From the NCBI GenBank assembly GCA_947176605.1, contig CAMWRH010000002.1, positions 1 through 64,000 of the forward strand: DNA of 64,000 nucleotides, read 5' to 3'. Of the stretch, positions 55,401-64,000 are shown piece after piece. A model generated the notes under the pieces. That model saw only the letters and a program-made list of their open reading frames with translations, was not told the origin of the DNA and made no database searches. Within the stretch, counting starts at the first letter, position 1; each line of letters starts with the position of its first letter. This DNA is from an uncultured Porphyromonadaceae bacterium (GTDB taxonomy: Bacteria > Bacteroidota > Bacteroidia > Bacteroidales > Muribaculaceae). The translations under genes were made by a program, and so were the position numbers.

Positions 55401-57270
55401 AGCCGGGCACCATGTGGCCCTCATCGACGGCGGCATATGGCTCGGGCGTGACTCACTGTCGTTTGGCGTGGAGGCTGATAAAGTGAGAATCGGCTTCCTG
55501 CAGACATTCATGTCGGCATTCTCCTCAAAAGTGGACGGACGGGCGTCGGGAAATGCCAAGCTCTTCGGCACATTCAAGGATATCGACATGGCCGGGCGCC
55601 TGTATGCCGATACCATAAGCCTGAAGGTGGACTATACCAACGTCACCTACTGCGGCAGCGACTCAGTATGGATAGAACCGGGACGCATCACCATCCCCTC
55701 CTTCCGGCTGCATGACATGGCCGGCAACTCCGCCATACTGCAGGGGACACTGACCCACAACTATTTCCACGATCCGTCGTTCCGCTTCAGTATCAACGGA
55801 GCGCGCAACCTGCTCGTATACGACACCGACGCCACGATGAACCCCATATGGTACGGACGCATCTACGGCACCGGCAGCGGCCAGATCATCGGTCGGCCGG
55901 GATATGTGGGGATATTGGCCGACATGACTACCGTGGGGCAATCAGCCTTCACATTCGTGCTGAGCGACTCCCAGGAGGCCTACGATTATAAATTCCTCAC
56001 CTTCACCGACCGCAGGAAAGAAGCCCGCCTGAAAGAGGAAGCGGAAGCGGCCGATCCGGAGAGTCCGGACGAGATAGTGGCGGCTTTCAACCGCAAAGTG
56101 GCCGAAGAGGCGGCCGATGAATCGGTATTCGCCATGGATATACGAGCCTCAATCACCCCCTCGGCGCGACTCACGATAGTGATGGATCCCATAGCTGGCG
56201 ACAAAATCACCGCTCACGGGGCCGGAGCCATGAACCTCACGTACAACTCCGAGTCAAACGACATCAAGATGTACGGCAAATACACCCTCAGCGAAGGCAC
56301 TTACAACTTCTCGCTGCAGGATCTGATACTGAAGGACTTCATCATCAAGCCCGGCAGCAGCATCTCCTTCAACGGCGACCCGCTCAACGGACTGCTCGAC
56401 ATCCGGGCCGCCTACCGCGTGAACACCAACCTCACCGACCTTGACAAAAGCTTCGCCACCGACCATGACCTCAACCGCACCAACGTGCCCGTCGACGCGA
56501 TGCTTCTTGTAAAAGGGGAGATGACACAGCCCGACATAACATTCGATATAGAATTGCCCACGCTCAATGACGAAGTGGCCCAGAAAGTGCGCAGCATCAT
56601 ATCATCCGAAGACATGATGAACCGCCAGATCATCTATCTCCTCGCCCTCAACCGCTTCTATACTCCCGAATACATGGGGAGCGGCAACACCGGTGGGGAA
56701 TGGGCATCGGTGGCATCATCCACCTTATCATCGCAGCTCACCAACATGCTCGGCCAGCTGACCGACAAAGTAAATATCGCCCCATCGCTCCGCTCCGACA
56801 AAGGCGACTTCTCAGATCTGGAGGTAGATCTTGCCCTATCGTCGCGCCTCTTCAACAACCGGTTGCTCATCAACGGCAACTTCGGCTACCGCGACCGCAC
56901 ATCAAGCAGCACCACCTTCATCGGCGACTTCGATATAGAATATCTCATCACGCGCAGCGGCAGCGTGCGTCTGAAGGCCTACAATCACTTCAACGACCAG
57001 AACTATTACCTAAAATCCGCCCTCACAACGCAGGGACTCGGTGTGGCCTGGCGCAAAGACTTCGACCGCCTTTTCGGACATCGGCGCCGCAAGGGGGCAA
57101 TCCCCCTTCCTGCCCCGGCTCCGGCAGCATCGGGGCAGGGTGCCCCCGGAGCCGGAGAAGCATCTCCTGCCCCCGAGGAAGCGCCGGGGGAGGAGAGTCC
57201 GCTCCCCGAGGATATACCGGCAGGCGCGGCCCTTCCCGAAGAAGAAGAGGAACCGCGACAGGCGGATTAG
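52417..57270 (+). CDS. TamB-like translocation and assembly protein
   Basis: The 1617-residue protein starts at GTG 52417 with a membrane anchor (RSLLFTAIAVVAVLYVGLYV, about 15-34), then a long repetitive beta-rich chain of the AsmA/TamB type, ending in a TamB domain (DUF490) with TYNFSLQDLILKDFIIKPGS near 1290 and YLLALNRFYTPEYMG near 1410, plus the typical barrel-proximal end. The last about 70 residues are Pro/Ala/Glu-rich (APGAGEASPAPEEAPGEESP). TamB proteins span the periplasm and assist outer-membrane protein assembly or lipid transport. No tamA gene lies next to it. The GTG sits right behind AAGGA, so the exact start is uncertain. Confidence 0.85.
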   Translation: MSTKDKWLWTYRVVRSLLFTAIAVVAVLYVGLYVTLSVPSVQDKVRRVAIEELSALVGSRVEIGEVTINPFNEVVVRGLDLYQPQPDGRQCLHVEKVGAGISIWDLLAHRRVIITYAELIGLQADVWQSRQGEPLNIQFLIDAFAPKDKSKPPAKFDLCIRNIVIRKSALSFHRQWQPARTDRAIDFNHITLTGLSADVALPTLSDHGIDIDLRRLALTVNESLEIRRLAAKAYIEKGDISLTDFSLELPNTSLTVSDITLPLGHYGGDMRRMLRERSFDIEVRGEHLVPSEFAGFLPQLESLQTPFTLILKGSGNINGVTLSRLQLDNRYEDFTLRVADATLHGAGEGAPELSVPELHLHAGRHIMSTVASIIPGPAGMQERLTGLAPVDIEAGGEWNFAPKTGNAKLKLESGYGPLDLTATAEEAGGAMRLHTEFATDGIAIGRLLPDSRMGKVVLQGHAEGVYDSHATASATPSQGKVGTMIERLNRILPEARAEIDMVSAEINGYTLSDLTVSIDKTPDSTIVMAGCDDENFRISLNGELHPDGEATTLQLGADIQHLYPQVLVPIGGKLRDCVISGELDIDVAGLSADALHGRLDIDHLRLQPVTHGRAPLTLNHLGLFASEDSGDGLRRYTLDSDWIDGNVAGNFNPSQLPATVKRLIADVMPASSGIAPDEENTETAQSDESRHVAAATPHSPLCHSESAPAEQPAASQGNWLEYDFRLMRGGSWMEFLGLPVKLLYEADIYGEINEAEGLLTFGLRAPYIQQGRDKLIQQTRLDATISGGEGKMDFYSSIPTKKGVLDLEADLRARGGEYDLLLGFNKEKKGEFYGDLHVSASLHPSLSREGQQLTATILPTTLWLNNAGWEIGKAGIRYADRQIDVQGFSVSHADQFVAIDGVASADPESEINVRLHDIDLDYIFDTLNINYVAFGGHASGEAVGKGLLSGNPEAYTRCLRVKDLSYNHAVLGDGDLRGDFDATAKRVGIRADIAEAGHHVALIDGGIWLGRDSLSFGVEADKVRIGFLQTFMSAFSSKVDGRASGNAKLFGTFKDIDMAGRLYADTISLKVDYTNVTYCGSDSVWIEPGRITIPSFRLHDMAGNSAILQGTLTHNYFHDPSFRFSINGARNLLVYDTDATMNPIWYGRIYGTGSGQIIGRPGYVGILADMTTVGQSAFTFVLSDSQEAYDYKFLTFTDRRKEARLKEEAEAADPESPDEIVAAFNRKVAEEAADESVFAMDIRASITPSARLTIVMDPIAGDKITAHGAGAMNLTYNSESNDIKMYGKYTLSEGTYNFSLQDLILKDFIIKPGSSISFNGDPLNGLLDIRAAYRVNTNLTDLDKSFATDHDLNRTNVPVDAMLLVKGEMTQPDITFDIELPTLNDEVAQKVRSIISSEDMMNRQIIYLLALNRFYTPEYMGSGNTGGEWASVASSTLSSQLTNMLGQLTDKVNIAPSLRSDKGDFSDLEVDLALSSRLFNNRLLINGNFGYRDRTSSSTTFIGDFDIEYLITRSGSVRLKAYNHFNDQNYYLKSALTTQGLGVAWRKDFDRLFGHRRRKGAIPLPAPAPAASGQGAPGAGEASPAPEEAPGEESPLPEDIPAGAALPEEEEEPRQAD

Positions 57271-57438
57271 GTTTTTTTAATCATTATGTAAGGATTTTCA
57301 CCGAACAGCAGTGGCTATCAATGTGTTTTAATATCGGATTCCGGCAAGAGAGCAGGCACAATGCTTCAAGAGAGAGGCAAAAGAGTGACACTCCGCCGTC
57401 GGGACTCCGCAAAGAATACTATAAAAACACACACTATT

Positions 57439-57747
57439 ATGTCAGACAAAAAATCATATTACGTCAACATGATTGAGGCCAAGGATGGCAAGATGAAAGA
57501 GGTGCTTGATTTCAACTTCGGCGGTCATCATGACATCGCCGAGATGGTAGAAAAGACAAAGGCTGCCGGGCTCTTCGCCAAAGACAAGTATGCCAAAGAG
57601 TTCGTGCTCGCCATGCGCTTCATGCACCACGTAATCAAGAAGAACCCCGATCTGGCGCTCTTCAGCGAGTTCGGTGCCCAGTTCGAGGCCTTCAAGAAGA
57701 ACGTCAAGTCACAGCTTGGCTGCGGCTGCGGCTGCTCCGAAAAGTAA
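57439..57747 (+). CDS. DUF3861-like protein with CXCXC tail
   Basis: The 102-residue protein from ATG 57439 (MSDKKSYYVNMIEAKDGKMK) is similar to DUF3861: HHDIAEMVEKTKAAGLFAKD, FVLAMRFMHHVIKKNPDLAL and FSEFGAQFEAFKKNVK. It ends in LGCGCGCSEK, three cysteines in CXCXC form that could bind a metal. Function of the family is unknown. It is monocistronic, 168 bases after the TamB-like gene and before a bidirectional terminator. Confidence 0.75.
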   Translation: MSDKKSYYVNMIEAKDGKMKEVLDFNFGGHHDIAEMVEKTKAAGLFAKDKYAKEFVLAMRFMHHVIKKNPDLALFSEFGAQFEAFKKNVKSQLGCGCGCSEK

Positions 57748-57815
57748 ACAGCTGAATCAGATCCTGCTCCGTCAAGGGGAGCGCATCGACAACGACGAGT
57801 AATATCAAAAAGTGC

Positions 57816-57851
57816 GACCGACCCGTCAGGCATCGTCCTGACGGGTCGGTC
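57816..57851. terminator. Bidirectional terminator between convergent genes
   Basis: GACCGACCCGTCAGG at 57816-57830 pairs over 15 bases with CCTGACGGGTCGGTC at 57837-57851. TTCATAAT follows on plus, GCACTTTTTG on minus. It separates the DUF3861-like gene from prs. Confidence 0.8.
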
Positions 57852-57980
57852 TTCATAATGTCGGCGCGTGTGTGGGCAGGCGTCGTCGGCCGGTCACTTT
57901 TTTGGGGCAGAGCCGAGGAAAGCCGGTGTGTCGCTCGCCGATATGCGGGTCGCTGCCGAGTGAGCCATAAAAATGAGCCA

Positions 57981-58012
57981 TAAAAAGAGGCGCCCCCGCG
58001 AGGGGAGCGCCT
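57981..58012 (-). terminator. Terminator of prs
   Basis: GGCGC-CCCC and GGGG-A-GCGCC form a stem (57989-57996 with 58002-58011) and minus-strand TCTTTTTATGG follows. It is 36 bases after the prs stop. Confidence 0.75.
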
Positions 58013-58047
58013 TTATCAGTGACGGGAGGCTGAAGCCTCCGTGCGGA

Positions 58048-58992
58048 TTACTTGAAGAGATACTGCGAAGAGATCGACTGGTTGTTGTGGATGCGGCGGA
58101 TGGTGTCGGCGAAAAGCTTTGCCACGGGGAGCACCACAGCCTTGCTGTTCTCCTTCACATAGGGGATAGAGTCGGTGAAGATGATTTCAGTCAGGCCCGA
58201 AGAGAGCACGCGGTCGGTGGCGGGATCCGACATTACCGGATGTGAGCAGAGAGCGCGTACGGACTTTGCGCCGAAGCTCAGGAGCAGGTCGGCAGCCTTG
58301 GTGATAGTGCCGGCAGTGTCGACGATATCATCGATGAGCACCACATTCTTGCCTTCTACATCGCCGATGACGGTCATTTTCTCCACCACATTGGCCTTTG
58401 CGCGCTGCTTGTGGCAGAGCACGAGGGGCACATCGAAGTATTTTGCATAGGAATTGGCGCGTTTCGCACCGCCTACGTCGGGCGAAGCGATCACCATCTC
58501 CTTGAGATGCAGGCTCTCCAGATAGGGGATGAAGATTGAAGAGGCGTACAGGTGGTCGACGGGGACATTGAAGAATCCCTGGATCTGATCGGCATGGAGG
58601 TCCATTGTGATCAGACGGTCGATACCGGCGGTGCTCAGCAGATCAGCCACCAGCTTTGCGGCGATAGAGACACGCGGTTTATCCTTGCGGTCCTGGCGTG
58701 CCCAGCCGAAATAGGGGAGCACGGCGATGATTTTTCCTGCCGATGCGCGTTTGGCGGCATCGACCATCAGAAGGAGCTCCATCAGATTGTCGGAATTGGG
58801 GAAAGTGCTCTGTACGAGATACACTTCCGCACCGCGGATTGATTCCTCAAAACCTACCTCGAATTCACCGTCGGCGAAACGTTCAACTTTCATTTTGCCG
58901 AGTTCGATGCCGAGATCCTTGCAGATCGCCTCGCCGAGATACCGGCTGTTGGTGCCTGCAAACACCTTGATGGGGGGAAGACTATTGCTCAT
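58048..58992 (-). CDS. prs: Ribose-phosphate pyrophosphokinase
   Basis: The 314-residue enzyme from ATG 58992 (MSNSLPPIKVFAGTNSRYLG) has all PRPP synthetase signatures: FADGEFEVGFEESIRGAEVY, DLHADQIQGFFNVPVDHLYA, SPDVGGAKRANSYAKYFDVP and the PRPP loop VLIDDIVDTAGTI near 223-235. It makes PRPP from ribose 5-phosphate and ATP for nucleotides, histidine and NAD. It is transcribed alone with a terminator downstream. The upstream neighbour, a GH13 gene, ends 33 bases before its start and shares its strand. Confidence 0.97.
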   Translation of the reverse strand: MSNSLPPIKVFAGTNSRYLGEAICKDLGIELGKMKVERFADGEFEVGFEESIRGAEVYLVQSTFPNSDNLMELLLMVDAAKRASAGKIIAVLPYFGWARQDRKDKPRVSIAAKLVADLLSTAGIDRLITMDLHADQIQGFFNVPVDHLYASSIFIPYLESLHLKEMVIASPDVGGAKRANSYAKYFDVPLVLCHKQRAKANVVEKMTVIGDVEGKNVVLIDDIVDTAGTITKAADLLLSFGAKSVRALCSHPVMSDPATDRVLSSGLTEIIFTDSIPYVKENSKAVVLPVAKLFADTIRRIHNNQSISSQYLFK

Positions 58993-59025
58993 AATCAAAG
59001 AAAAAAATATGATGATGAAAAATTC

Positions 59026-60858
59026 TTACTTGCAGAGAGATGCCGAAGCATCAGAAGAGGGGGAGGAGGAGGGAAGGCGGCGTGCGGCCATTTCGGCGGG
59101 ATCGGAGCCTAAAGGCCGTATAGTGACGCCATCGCCACGCAGCGGGAACACCACGGCATTTCGGGCCGGAATGCGCAGCTGCATCGGCTCCGTGCGCGAC
59201 AGCAGCAGGGATGAAGGCTGCTCCCAGAGTATGTCGCGGCTTATCAGATTTCCTTCACGCAGATGGGCCATGTCGAATGCAAGCTGTGGAATCTGCAGTG
59301 TCAGCCCGACCTCCGTATCGGCGAAATTGACACAGATCAGCAGCGCTTCGTCATCGCAGTGGCGCAGGAAGCAGAAGCAGTGATGCGGGTCGAATCCCTC
59401 ATGCCCGAGATTGGCATACATCAGGTCGAAGAATGCGCCATGGCGCAGGGCCGGGCGATCGTTGACCATATTGAGCACTCTGGCGTAGAGATTGCGGAGC
59501 CATTTTTCGTGAGCGTTGAGGCGGTCGGTATGGCACTTTCCGTTGTCATACCAGCGGCGCATCGTGTCGTAGCTCCAGTAGTCGAAGATGGTGGAACGGT
59601 TGTTGTAGCCGGCGAAACCTTCGTTTTCCCTTGCCGACTCACCGAGTTCCTGTCCGTAATATATCAATACGGGGCCGGACGAGATCATGGAGCTGACCAC
59701 CAGATGCGGCACCACGCGGGCCGGATCGCCGGCAAACTCCACCGACCCGAAGCGTACTTCGTCATGATTCTCAAGGAAATTGAGCATACGGTCGCCGATT
59801 CCGTCTACAGTCTGCCAGGCCGAAGTGAGCTGGGCAGCCGAATAGTGCCAGCGTTCGATTCCGACCAGTTTATCGTAGAGATTCACCTTATCGTAGAGAT
59901 AGTCGAAACATCCGTAGTCGAGGAACGGGCGGTATAGCCCCACATCATAAATCTCACCGATGAATATGACGTCAGGATAATCCTGCTTCACCTGGGGGAT
60001 AGCCCAGTGCCAGAACGGGAGGGGCACCATGAACACCATATCGCAGCGGAATCCGTCGACCCCCTTCGAGGCCCAGAAGCGGAGTATATGGAGCATCTTG
60101 AGCCAGGTGTCGGGGAGGGGATCGAAATGGTCGGTATTGTTGCCGAAGTCGTGGCCGTAGTTGAGTTTTACGGTCTCATACCAGTCGTTGCGGCTGCAGA
60201 AAGGAGAGAAGCAGTCGTTGCCGGTGGCCTTGGCCGGGAACTCCACATAAGGCTCGGTGCCCGGGGCTGCAATGTCAAAGCCCGGGGCAAACTGCTGATT
60301 GGTGGCGTAATAATAATTGTTGGAGGGGAGGAAATGCATCGTCGTGTCGTCGTCGGCACCGAAATCGCGGATTCCGGCCGGAGCCGCATCCGAATGGTAT
60401 CGGCGCGCCGTATGGTTGGGCACGAAATCTATGAGCACTTTCATGCCGGCATTGTGAATGCGCTTCACACAGGCCTCAAATTCCTCCATGCGGCGGTCGG
60501 GGTCGACAGCGATGGCCGGGGCGATGTCATAATAATCCTTGATGGCATATGGCGACCCGGCCTCACCCTTCACCACATTGGGATTATCGGCGGGGATTCC
60601 CCATCTGGAGAAATCCGACTTCGTGGCGTGTTCGATTACTCCGGTGAGCCATATACAGTTAACGCCCAGCTCCTTCAGTGATTTAAGAAGGGTGGGCGTA
60701 TAGTCGGCGAGTTTGCCTGACCCGTTGTCGTCGATCGAGCCGGCAAATCTATTGGTGGAATTGGTGTTGGTAAAGATGCGGGGGAATGTCTGGTAGATTA
60801 CCGGACGCTCCTTACCGCGGCCAATCTGAATATCGTCTTTATGCAGTGAGTCGTTCAT
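59026..60858 (-). CDS. GH13 alpha-amylase family protein
   Basis: The 610-residue enzyme has a (beta/alpha)8 core with all four regions: DFVPNHT (144-150), GFRCDMVF (269-276, nucleophile Asp273), GEIYDVG (301-307, acid/base Glu302) and FLENHDE near 361-367. There is no signal peptide, so it acts in the cytoplasm on glycogen, maltodextrin or alpha-glucan. RPVIYQTFPRIFTNTNSTNR is the N-terminal part. The last 30 residues are Ser-rich. The subfamily is not assigned. It lies downstream of the patatin gene, four bases apart, so they are one operon, with a promoter at 61795. Confidence 0.9.
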   Translation of the reverse strand: MNDSLHKDDIQIGRGKERPVIYQTFPRIFTNTNSTNRFAGSIDDNGSGKLADYTPTLLKSLKELGVNCIWLTGVIEHATKSDFSRWGIPADNPNVVKGEAGSPYAIKDYYDIAPAIAVDPDRRMEEFEACVKRIHNAGMKVLIDFVPNHTARRYHSDAAPAGIRDFGADDDTTMHFLPSNNYYYATNQQFAPGFDIAAPGTEPYVEFPAKATGNDCFSPFCSRNDWYETVKLNYGHDFGNNTDHFDPLPDTWLKMLHILRFWASKGVDGFRCDMVFMVPLPFWHWAIPQVKQDYPDVIFIGEIYDVGLYRPFLDYGCFDYLYDKVNLYDKLVGIERWHYSAAQLTSAWQTVDGIGDRMLNFLENHDEVRFGSVEFAGDPARVVPHLVVSSMISSGPVLIYYGQELGESARENEGFAGYNNRSTIFDYWSYDTMRRWYDNGKCHTDRLNAHEKWLRNLYARVLNMVNDRPALRHGAFFDLMYANLGHEGFDPHHCFCFLRHCDDEALLICVNFADTEVGLTLQIPQLAFDMAHLREGNLISRDILWEQPSSLLLSRTEPMQLRIPARNAVVFPLRGDGVTIRPLGSDPAEMAARRLPSSSPSSDASASLCK

Positions 60859-60862
60859 CAGT

Positions 60863-61690
60863 TCAGTTTTTCTTTCGGTTGGGTTTTTCGAGAGCCTCCT
60901 CGATTACCCGGCAAGTGGCATCGTAGCCTACCCTTACGGCTTCACGCAGGGCGGAGAGATCGAAAGTGCCGAATCGGGTGCCCGGAGAGCGCACCACATA
61001 GTCGCAAAGCTCGAGGTCCTGAAGAGTGTTGGATTTCGACATAAGGCTGTAGGTGCGCATCGTGATGTCGAGCAGCGACCCTTTGTAATGGTAGTCGCGG
61101 TCGAGGGGGGCGCAGTTGAGTCCGTAGAGTATGCGGCAATGCTTTCGGATGGCCCAGGCCGGGAGATTGCGCAGCACGCCACCATCGACGTAGTTGACGC
61201 CGTTGATCCTTACAGGATGGAAAATGATTGGTATGCTGCATGATGCGATGACACGGGGCACGATTTCGCCTTTCGACCATCCCACGGATTTGCCTGCATC
61301 GATATCAGTGGCACATACTACGGTGGGGATGGTGAGCTCCTCAAGATTCTTGACCGGGAGCCAGCTGTCGAGGAGCTTGGCGAAGCGGTCCATCTTGAAG
61401 AATCCCGACTTCGGGAGGGTGACCTCGGCGAAAGCTCCGAAGGAATCGTACTCCTCGAAGCAGGCCATCATGTCGTTGGGAGAAAGTCCGGCGGCATAGA
61501 GTGTGCAGGCTATTGAGCCGGCTGAGACGCCCGAGACGATATCGGGCTTCATGCCGAATGTCTCGAATGCCATCATGGCGCCGATGTGGGTGAAGCCCTT
61601 GGCTCCGCCACCGCTGAAAGCTATCCCCAGGCGGGGAGTGCGGCTATTGAGGCCGATACGCTCGAGAAGCCCCTCTATTTTAAATGCCAT
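60863..61690 (-). CDS. Patatin-like phospholipase
   Basis: The 275-residue protein has GGGAKG (27-32), GVSAGSI (54-60, nucleophile Ser56) and YVDGGVL near 165 (Asp of the Ser-Asp dyad), the patatin/RssA-type lipase features. There is no signal sequence. It hydrolyses acyl chains of phospholipids or similar substrates in the cytoplasm or at the membrane. It is the first gene of a two-gene unit with the GH13 gene. A palindrome GGGCCGCATGCGGCCC lies in the leader at 61757-61772. Confidence 0.88.
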   Translation of the reverse strand: MAFKIEGLLERIGLNSRTPRLGIAFSGGGAKGFTHIGAMMAFETFGMKPDIVSGVSAGSIACTLYAAGLSPNDMMACFEEYDSFGAFAEVTLPKSGFFKMDRFAKLLDSWLPVKNLEELTIPTVVCATDIDAGKSVGWSKGEIVPRVIASCSIPIIFHPVRINGVNYVDGGVLRNLPAWAIRKHCRILYGLNCAPLDRDYHYKGSLLDITMRTYSLMSKSNTLQDLELCDYVVRSPGTRFGTFDLSALREAVRVGYDATCRVIEEALEKPNRKKN

Positions 61691-61794
61691 ATTAATCGGA
61701 CGTGATAGTTAATTATCAATTAGCCAATGTATTGAGGATGGAGAGGGGCGCGTATGGGCCGCATGCGGCCCTGCGGGACTCTCCAAATACAATG

Positions 61795-61825
61795 CAAAAT
61801 TAATAAATCCCTTCTTAAACTGAAA
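61795..61825 (-). promoter_or_regulatory. Promoter of the patatin/GH13 operon
   Basis: TTTC (61825-61822), 19 bases, TAATTTTG (61802-61795) on the minus strand, one mismatch from consensus, 105 bases before the start at 61690. Confidence 0.63.
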
Positions 61826-61899
61826 ATAAAAGGGGATAATCTTCATGCCGTGAGGGTGAAAAAATCAACAGTTACGTCGGCCGGAGGGCGGGCAGTGGA

Positions 61900-61907
61900 T
61901 AGTTTTG
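61900..61907 (+). promoter_or_regulatory. Possible -7 element before the terminal gene
   Basis: TAGTTTTG fits TAnnTTTG; the ATG at 61926 is 19 bases further. No -33 TTTG is seen, so the leader would be very short. Confidence 0.35.
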
Positions 61908-61925
61908 CATTAAAAAATGAGAGTA

Positions 61926-64000
61926 TGAAGCGTAAGAATGTGATGATTGACCTGATGCGCAGGTCGCTTAAGTCTGACCTCACATGCCGCGACGGCGAGG
62001 TGGCCGATTACCGTGGTGTGACATGGCTGGAGCCCGACAGCGGGTCGCCCGATCCGGAGAATCCCGATGTGCGCGATCCCGTAGGGGAGGGGGGAGCGGA
62101 GGTATGCGTGATGAGTATGCAGCCGGAGCGGGATGTGCAGCTTCCTCCGGGGTGCAGGCTGCTGACGCTGCATTATCCTGACAGTGGGGCGGGTAAATGC
62201 CATATAGTGGCGCTCCAGAGCAACGGCGCACTGTGCTGGCGTCCGGCCGACGGAGAGTCGGCCACCCGCAATATCGCCATGTGGCCCTCGCGTCTGGGCA
62301 GTCTGCGTGGAGCCTGTCCTTACGGCAGATTGGTGGTGCTGGCCGGAAGCGAGGGGATGGGATGGCTGCTTTATGCCGGAGATGAAGGGGAATACGTATT
62401 TCTTGATTCCCTGCCCGAGGCTCCGGCAATCAGGGTGTCGGCCGATTCGTGCACGCTCGAAGGATACGTGCGCGTGGCCGGAAATCTGCCCGAAATCAAT
62501 GTCGATGTGAACCTTGACGGACTTCCATGTACAGCCGAAGATATCGGAGGATGGCTCACGTCAGCTGATTCCGGAGGGGTGGAGGCGGCTGTCAGAGAGA
62601 GGGTATACGAGGCCGTGGCAGGCGGAATCGATCTGTACATGTCGGAAGCGAGGGGTGCCGGGATGTGGCTCGTGCCATGCCGTGTGGCGGCAGCCTTCGG
62701 CACCGCCCTGCCGGGGATGCCGATTGATAGCGGCGTGGCCTATGCTCCCCCGTATGCCAGAGTGGCTACATGGGCATTGCGTGGGCAGACTCTGTCGCTG
62801 GGACTTGAATTCTCGCTACGTCCGGTCAGTCTGAGGGTGAGTTATGCCTTTACGGCTAAACAGCGGGAGTGGAGTCCTGTATTTCAGCAACTGTCGGTCT
62901 ACGTCTCGGCCGAACCGGAATGGCGCACAGCCGCCGACCGTCAGGGCGCTCCCGTGACATGTGTCACTTCGCTTACCCGTCTGTCAGCATCGGCGTCGGC
63001 AGGCACCGGAGTGGCGTTCCGCATGGCGTCGTGCAGCAGCTCAGAGATGTCGGCCCGCGTGGCGTCATCGCCGGATATGAGGCTAAGTGTGCAGGCTCCC
63101 GTGCAGGGAGTGACGGGTGGCACCGTGACCCTGCGCCGGCCGGCTGCATCCGCCGAAGTGTGGACTCCCGACTACAGGGATTTTCTTGCTGTAGAAGCCG
63201 ATGGCGTGGCGCTGACCGATGAGGGTGTGGCAGTGCGCAGCGGAGCGGTGCTGCTCACCCCGATGAAGGAGAACGGAGTAGTATACCGTCATCGCGACCG
63301 CATTGCCGATTCGCGCATACTTGCCGTCACGCAGGCCACGCTGCGCAAGGGGGTCGGGGCAGATGCCCGCCATGCCCTGTACGTGTTCTGCGCCGATGGA
63401 ATACGGCAGGCTACTGCCGATGGCCGGGGGGGCTACCATAATGCGCGGCTTGTAAGCCGGCGTGTGGTGGCTGTGGCCGGCGGTCAGTCGCGTTTCGCCG
63501 GTATGCCGGTGGCTGCGGAGTCGGAATCGGGGATATGGTTTGTGGCCGAAGGGAGATTGTGCCATCTGGCGTTGTCGGGCAGTATTTCGGCTCAGGGAAG
63601 CGTGACTGATGCAGAGGCGCCGGGGAATGTGGAAGGCACACCGATGCGCCTGCTTTACGACGGACTCTCGGCATCGCTGATTCTGATTACGTCGCAGGGT
63701 GAATGGCGTGTGTACGACACGGTCGGGAAGAGTTGGCATGAAGTGGCGGATCCCCCGTTGTCGGCCGAGGCGGTAATGCTTCCGCACGCGGGGCGTCTTT
63801 ATTCGATGGGAGCCGACGGGGCGGTGTGCCGGCTGAAAGTGAGCATGATGGCTGCAGATGGCGATGACGGTACGGATGGAGATACGGCAGGGATAGCGCC
63901 TCCGCCCGGGGTGAGTCTGGTGCGCACTCGTCCGCTGAAACTTGGCGATCCGTTCAGGCGCAAGAGGATATGCGGAGTGGCGGTGGCTGCTGCGGCGCGT
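61926..64000 (+). CDS. Long unidentified protein running off the window (N-terminal 691 residues)
   Basis: The frame from ATG 61926 (MKRKNVMIDLMRRSLKSDLT) is open to the last base. The protein has no signal peptide or membrane helix. It is rich in short beta-like stretches and Gly/Val/Ala turns, like a beta-propeller or structural scaffold, but I recognise no domain. A TRPLKLGDPFRRKRI segment near residue 665 resembles text seen in phage tail or virion proteins, weak evidence. The remaining length is unknown. Neighbouring genes give no hint: divergent patatin gene to the left, unseen DNA to the right. A prophage edge is possible but not shown. Confidence 0.75.

Overview
The window looks like a piece of a Bacteroidales chromosome, probably a gut lineage of the Muribaculaceae type. 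Evidence: an LpxC-FabZ fusion, a serine palmitoyltransferase, a biotin-dependent sodium-pumping methylmalonyl-CoA decarboxylase operon, DUF6377 and DUF4295 family proteins, an outer-membrane beta-barrel family protein, and promoters of the Bacteroidetes form (TTTG about 20 bases before TAnnTTTG). The DNA is GC-rich except for one AT-rich island near 13.9-16.1 kb. I saw no rRNA, tRNA, CRISPR array or intact insertion sequence.

Layout. 0-11 kb, mostly on the minus strand: folK-like, metallophosphoesterase, acyltransferase, RluD-type pseudouridine synthase, PASTA protein, LptF/G permease, tgt, a decayed zeta-kinase pair, and dnaK with a structured upstream region. 11.4-16.1 kb: the most unusual locus, with a double-glycine, cysteine-patterned peptide precursor, a radical SAM/SPASM enzyme and an outer-membrane beta-barrel protein in one operon. 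16.1-21.6 kb: a 1202-residue secreted SGNH-hydrolase/carbohydrate-binding protein and a DUF6377 sensor-regulator. 22-25.5 kb, plus strand: PepSY-like protein, serine palmitoyltransferase, and two small acidic proteins. 25.7-30.1 kb: methylmalonyl-CoA epimerase and decarboxylase operon (succinate-to-propionate end of fermentation). 30.5-33.8 kb: lpxD, lpxC-fabZ, lpxA (lipid A). 34-36.3 kb: MFS transporter, a candidate small RNA and a dense REP-like hairpin array. 36.3-43.1 kb: Crp/Fnr regulator, menaquinone genes menD-menB-menC-menE, and fmt. 43.3-50.2 kb: ClC channel, sugar-phosphate transferase, tsaC/Sua5, nadE, DUF4295, rpmG, rpmB. 50.5-57.7 kb, plus strand: tsaD, a CinA C-domain protein, a TamB-like giant, and a DUF3861-like protein. 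58-61.7 kb, minus strand: prs, a GH13 enzyme and a patatin phospholipase. From 61.9 kb to the end: an open reading frame that runs off the window.

Three groups of dispersed non-coding repeats recur between genes: GGAATTA/TTAGG microrepeats that often abut start codons of minus-strand genes, hairpin units of the form GTAGGG-stem, and a REP-like array with compensatory stem changes at 35.8-36.2 kb. The candidate undescribed system is the peptide/radical SAM/outer-membrane barrel operon: the precursor has three evenly spaced CXC pairs, there is a stem-loop between precursor and enzyme genes, and no ABC exporter or peptidase lies nearby.
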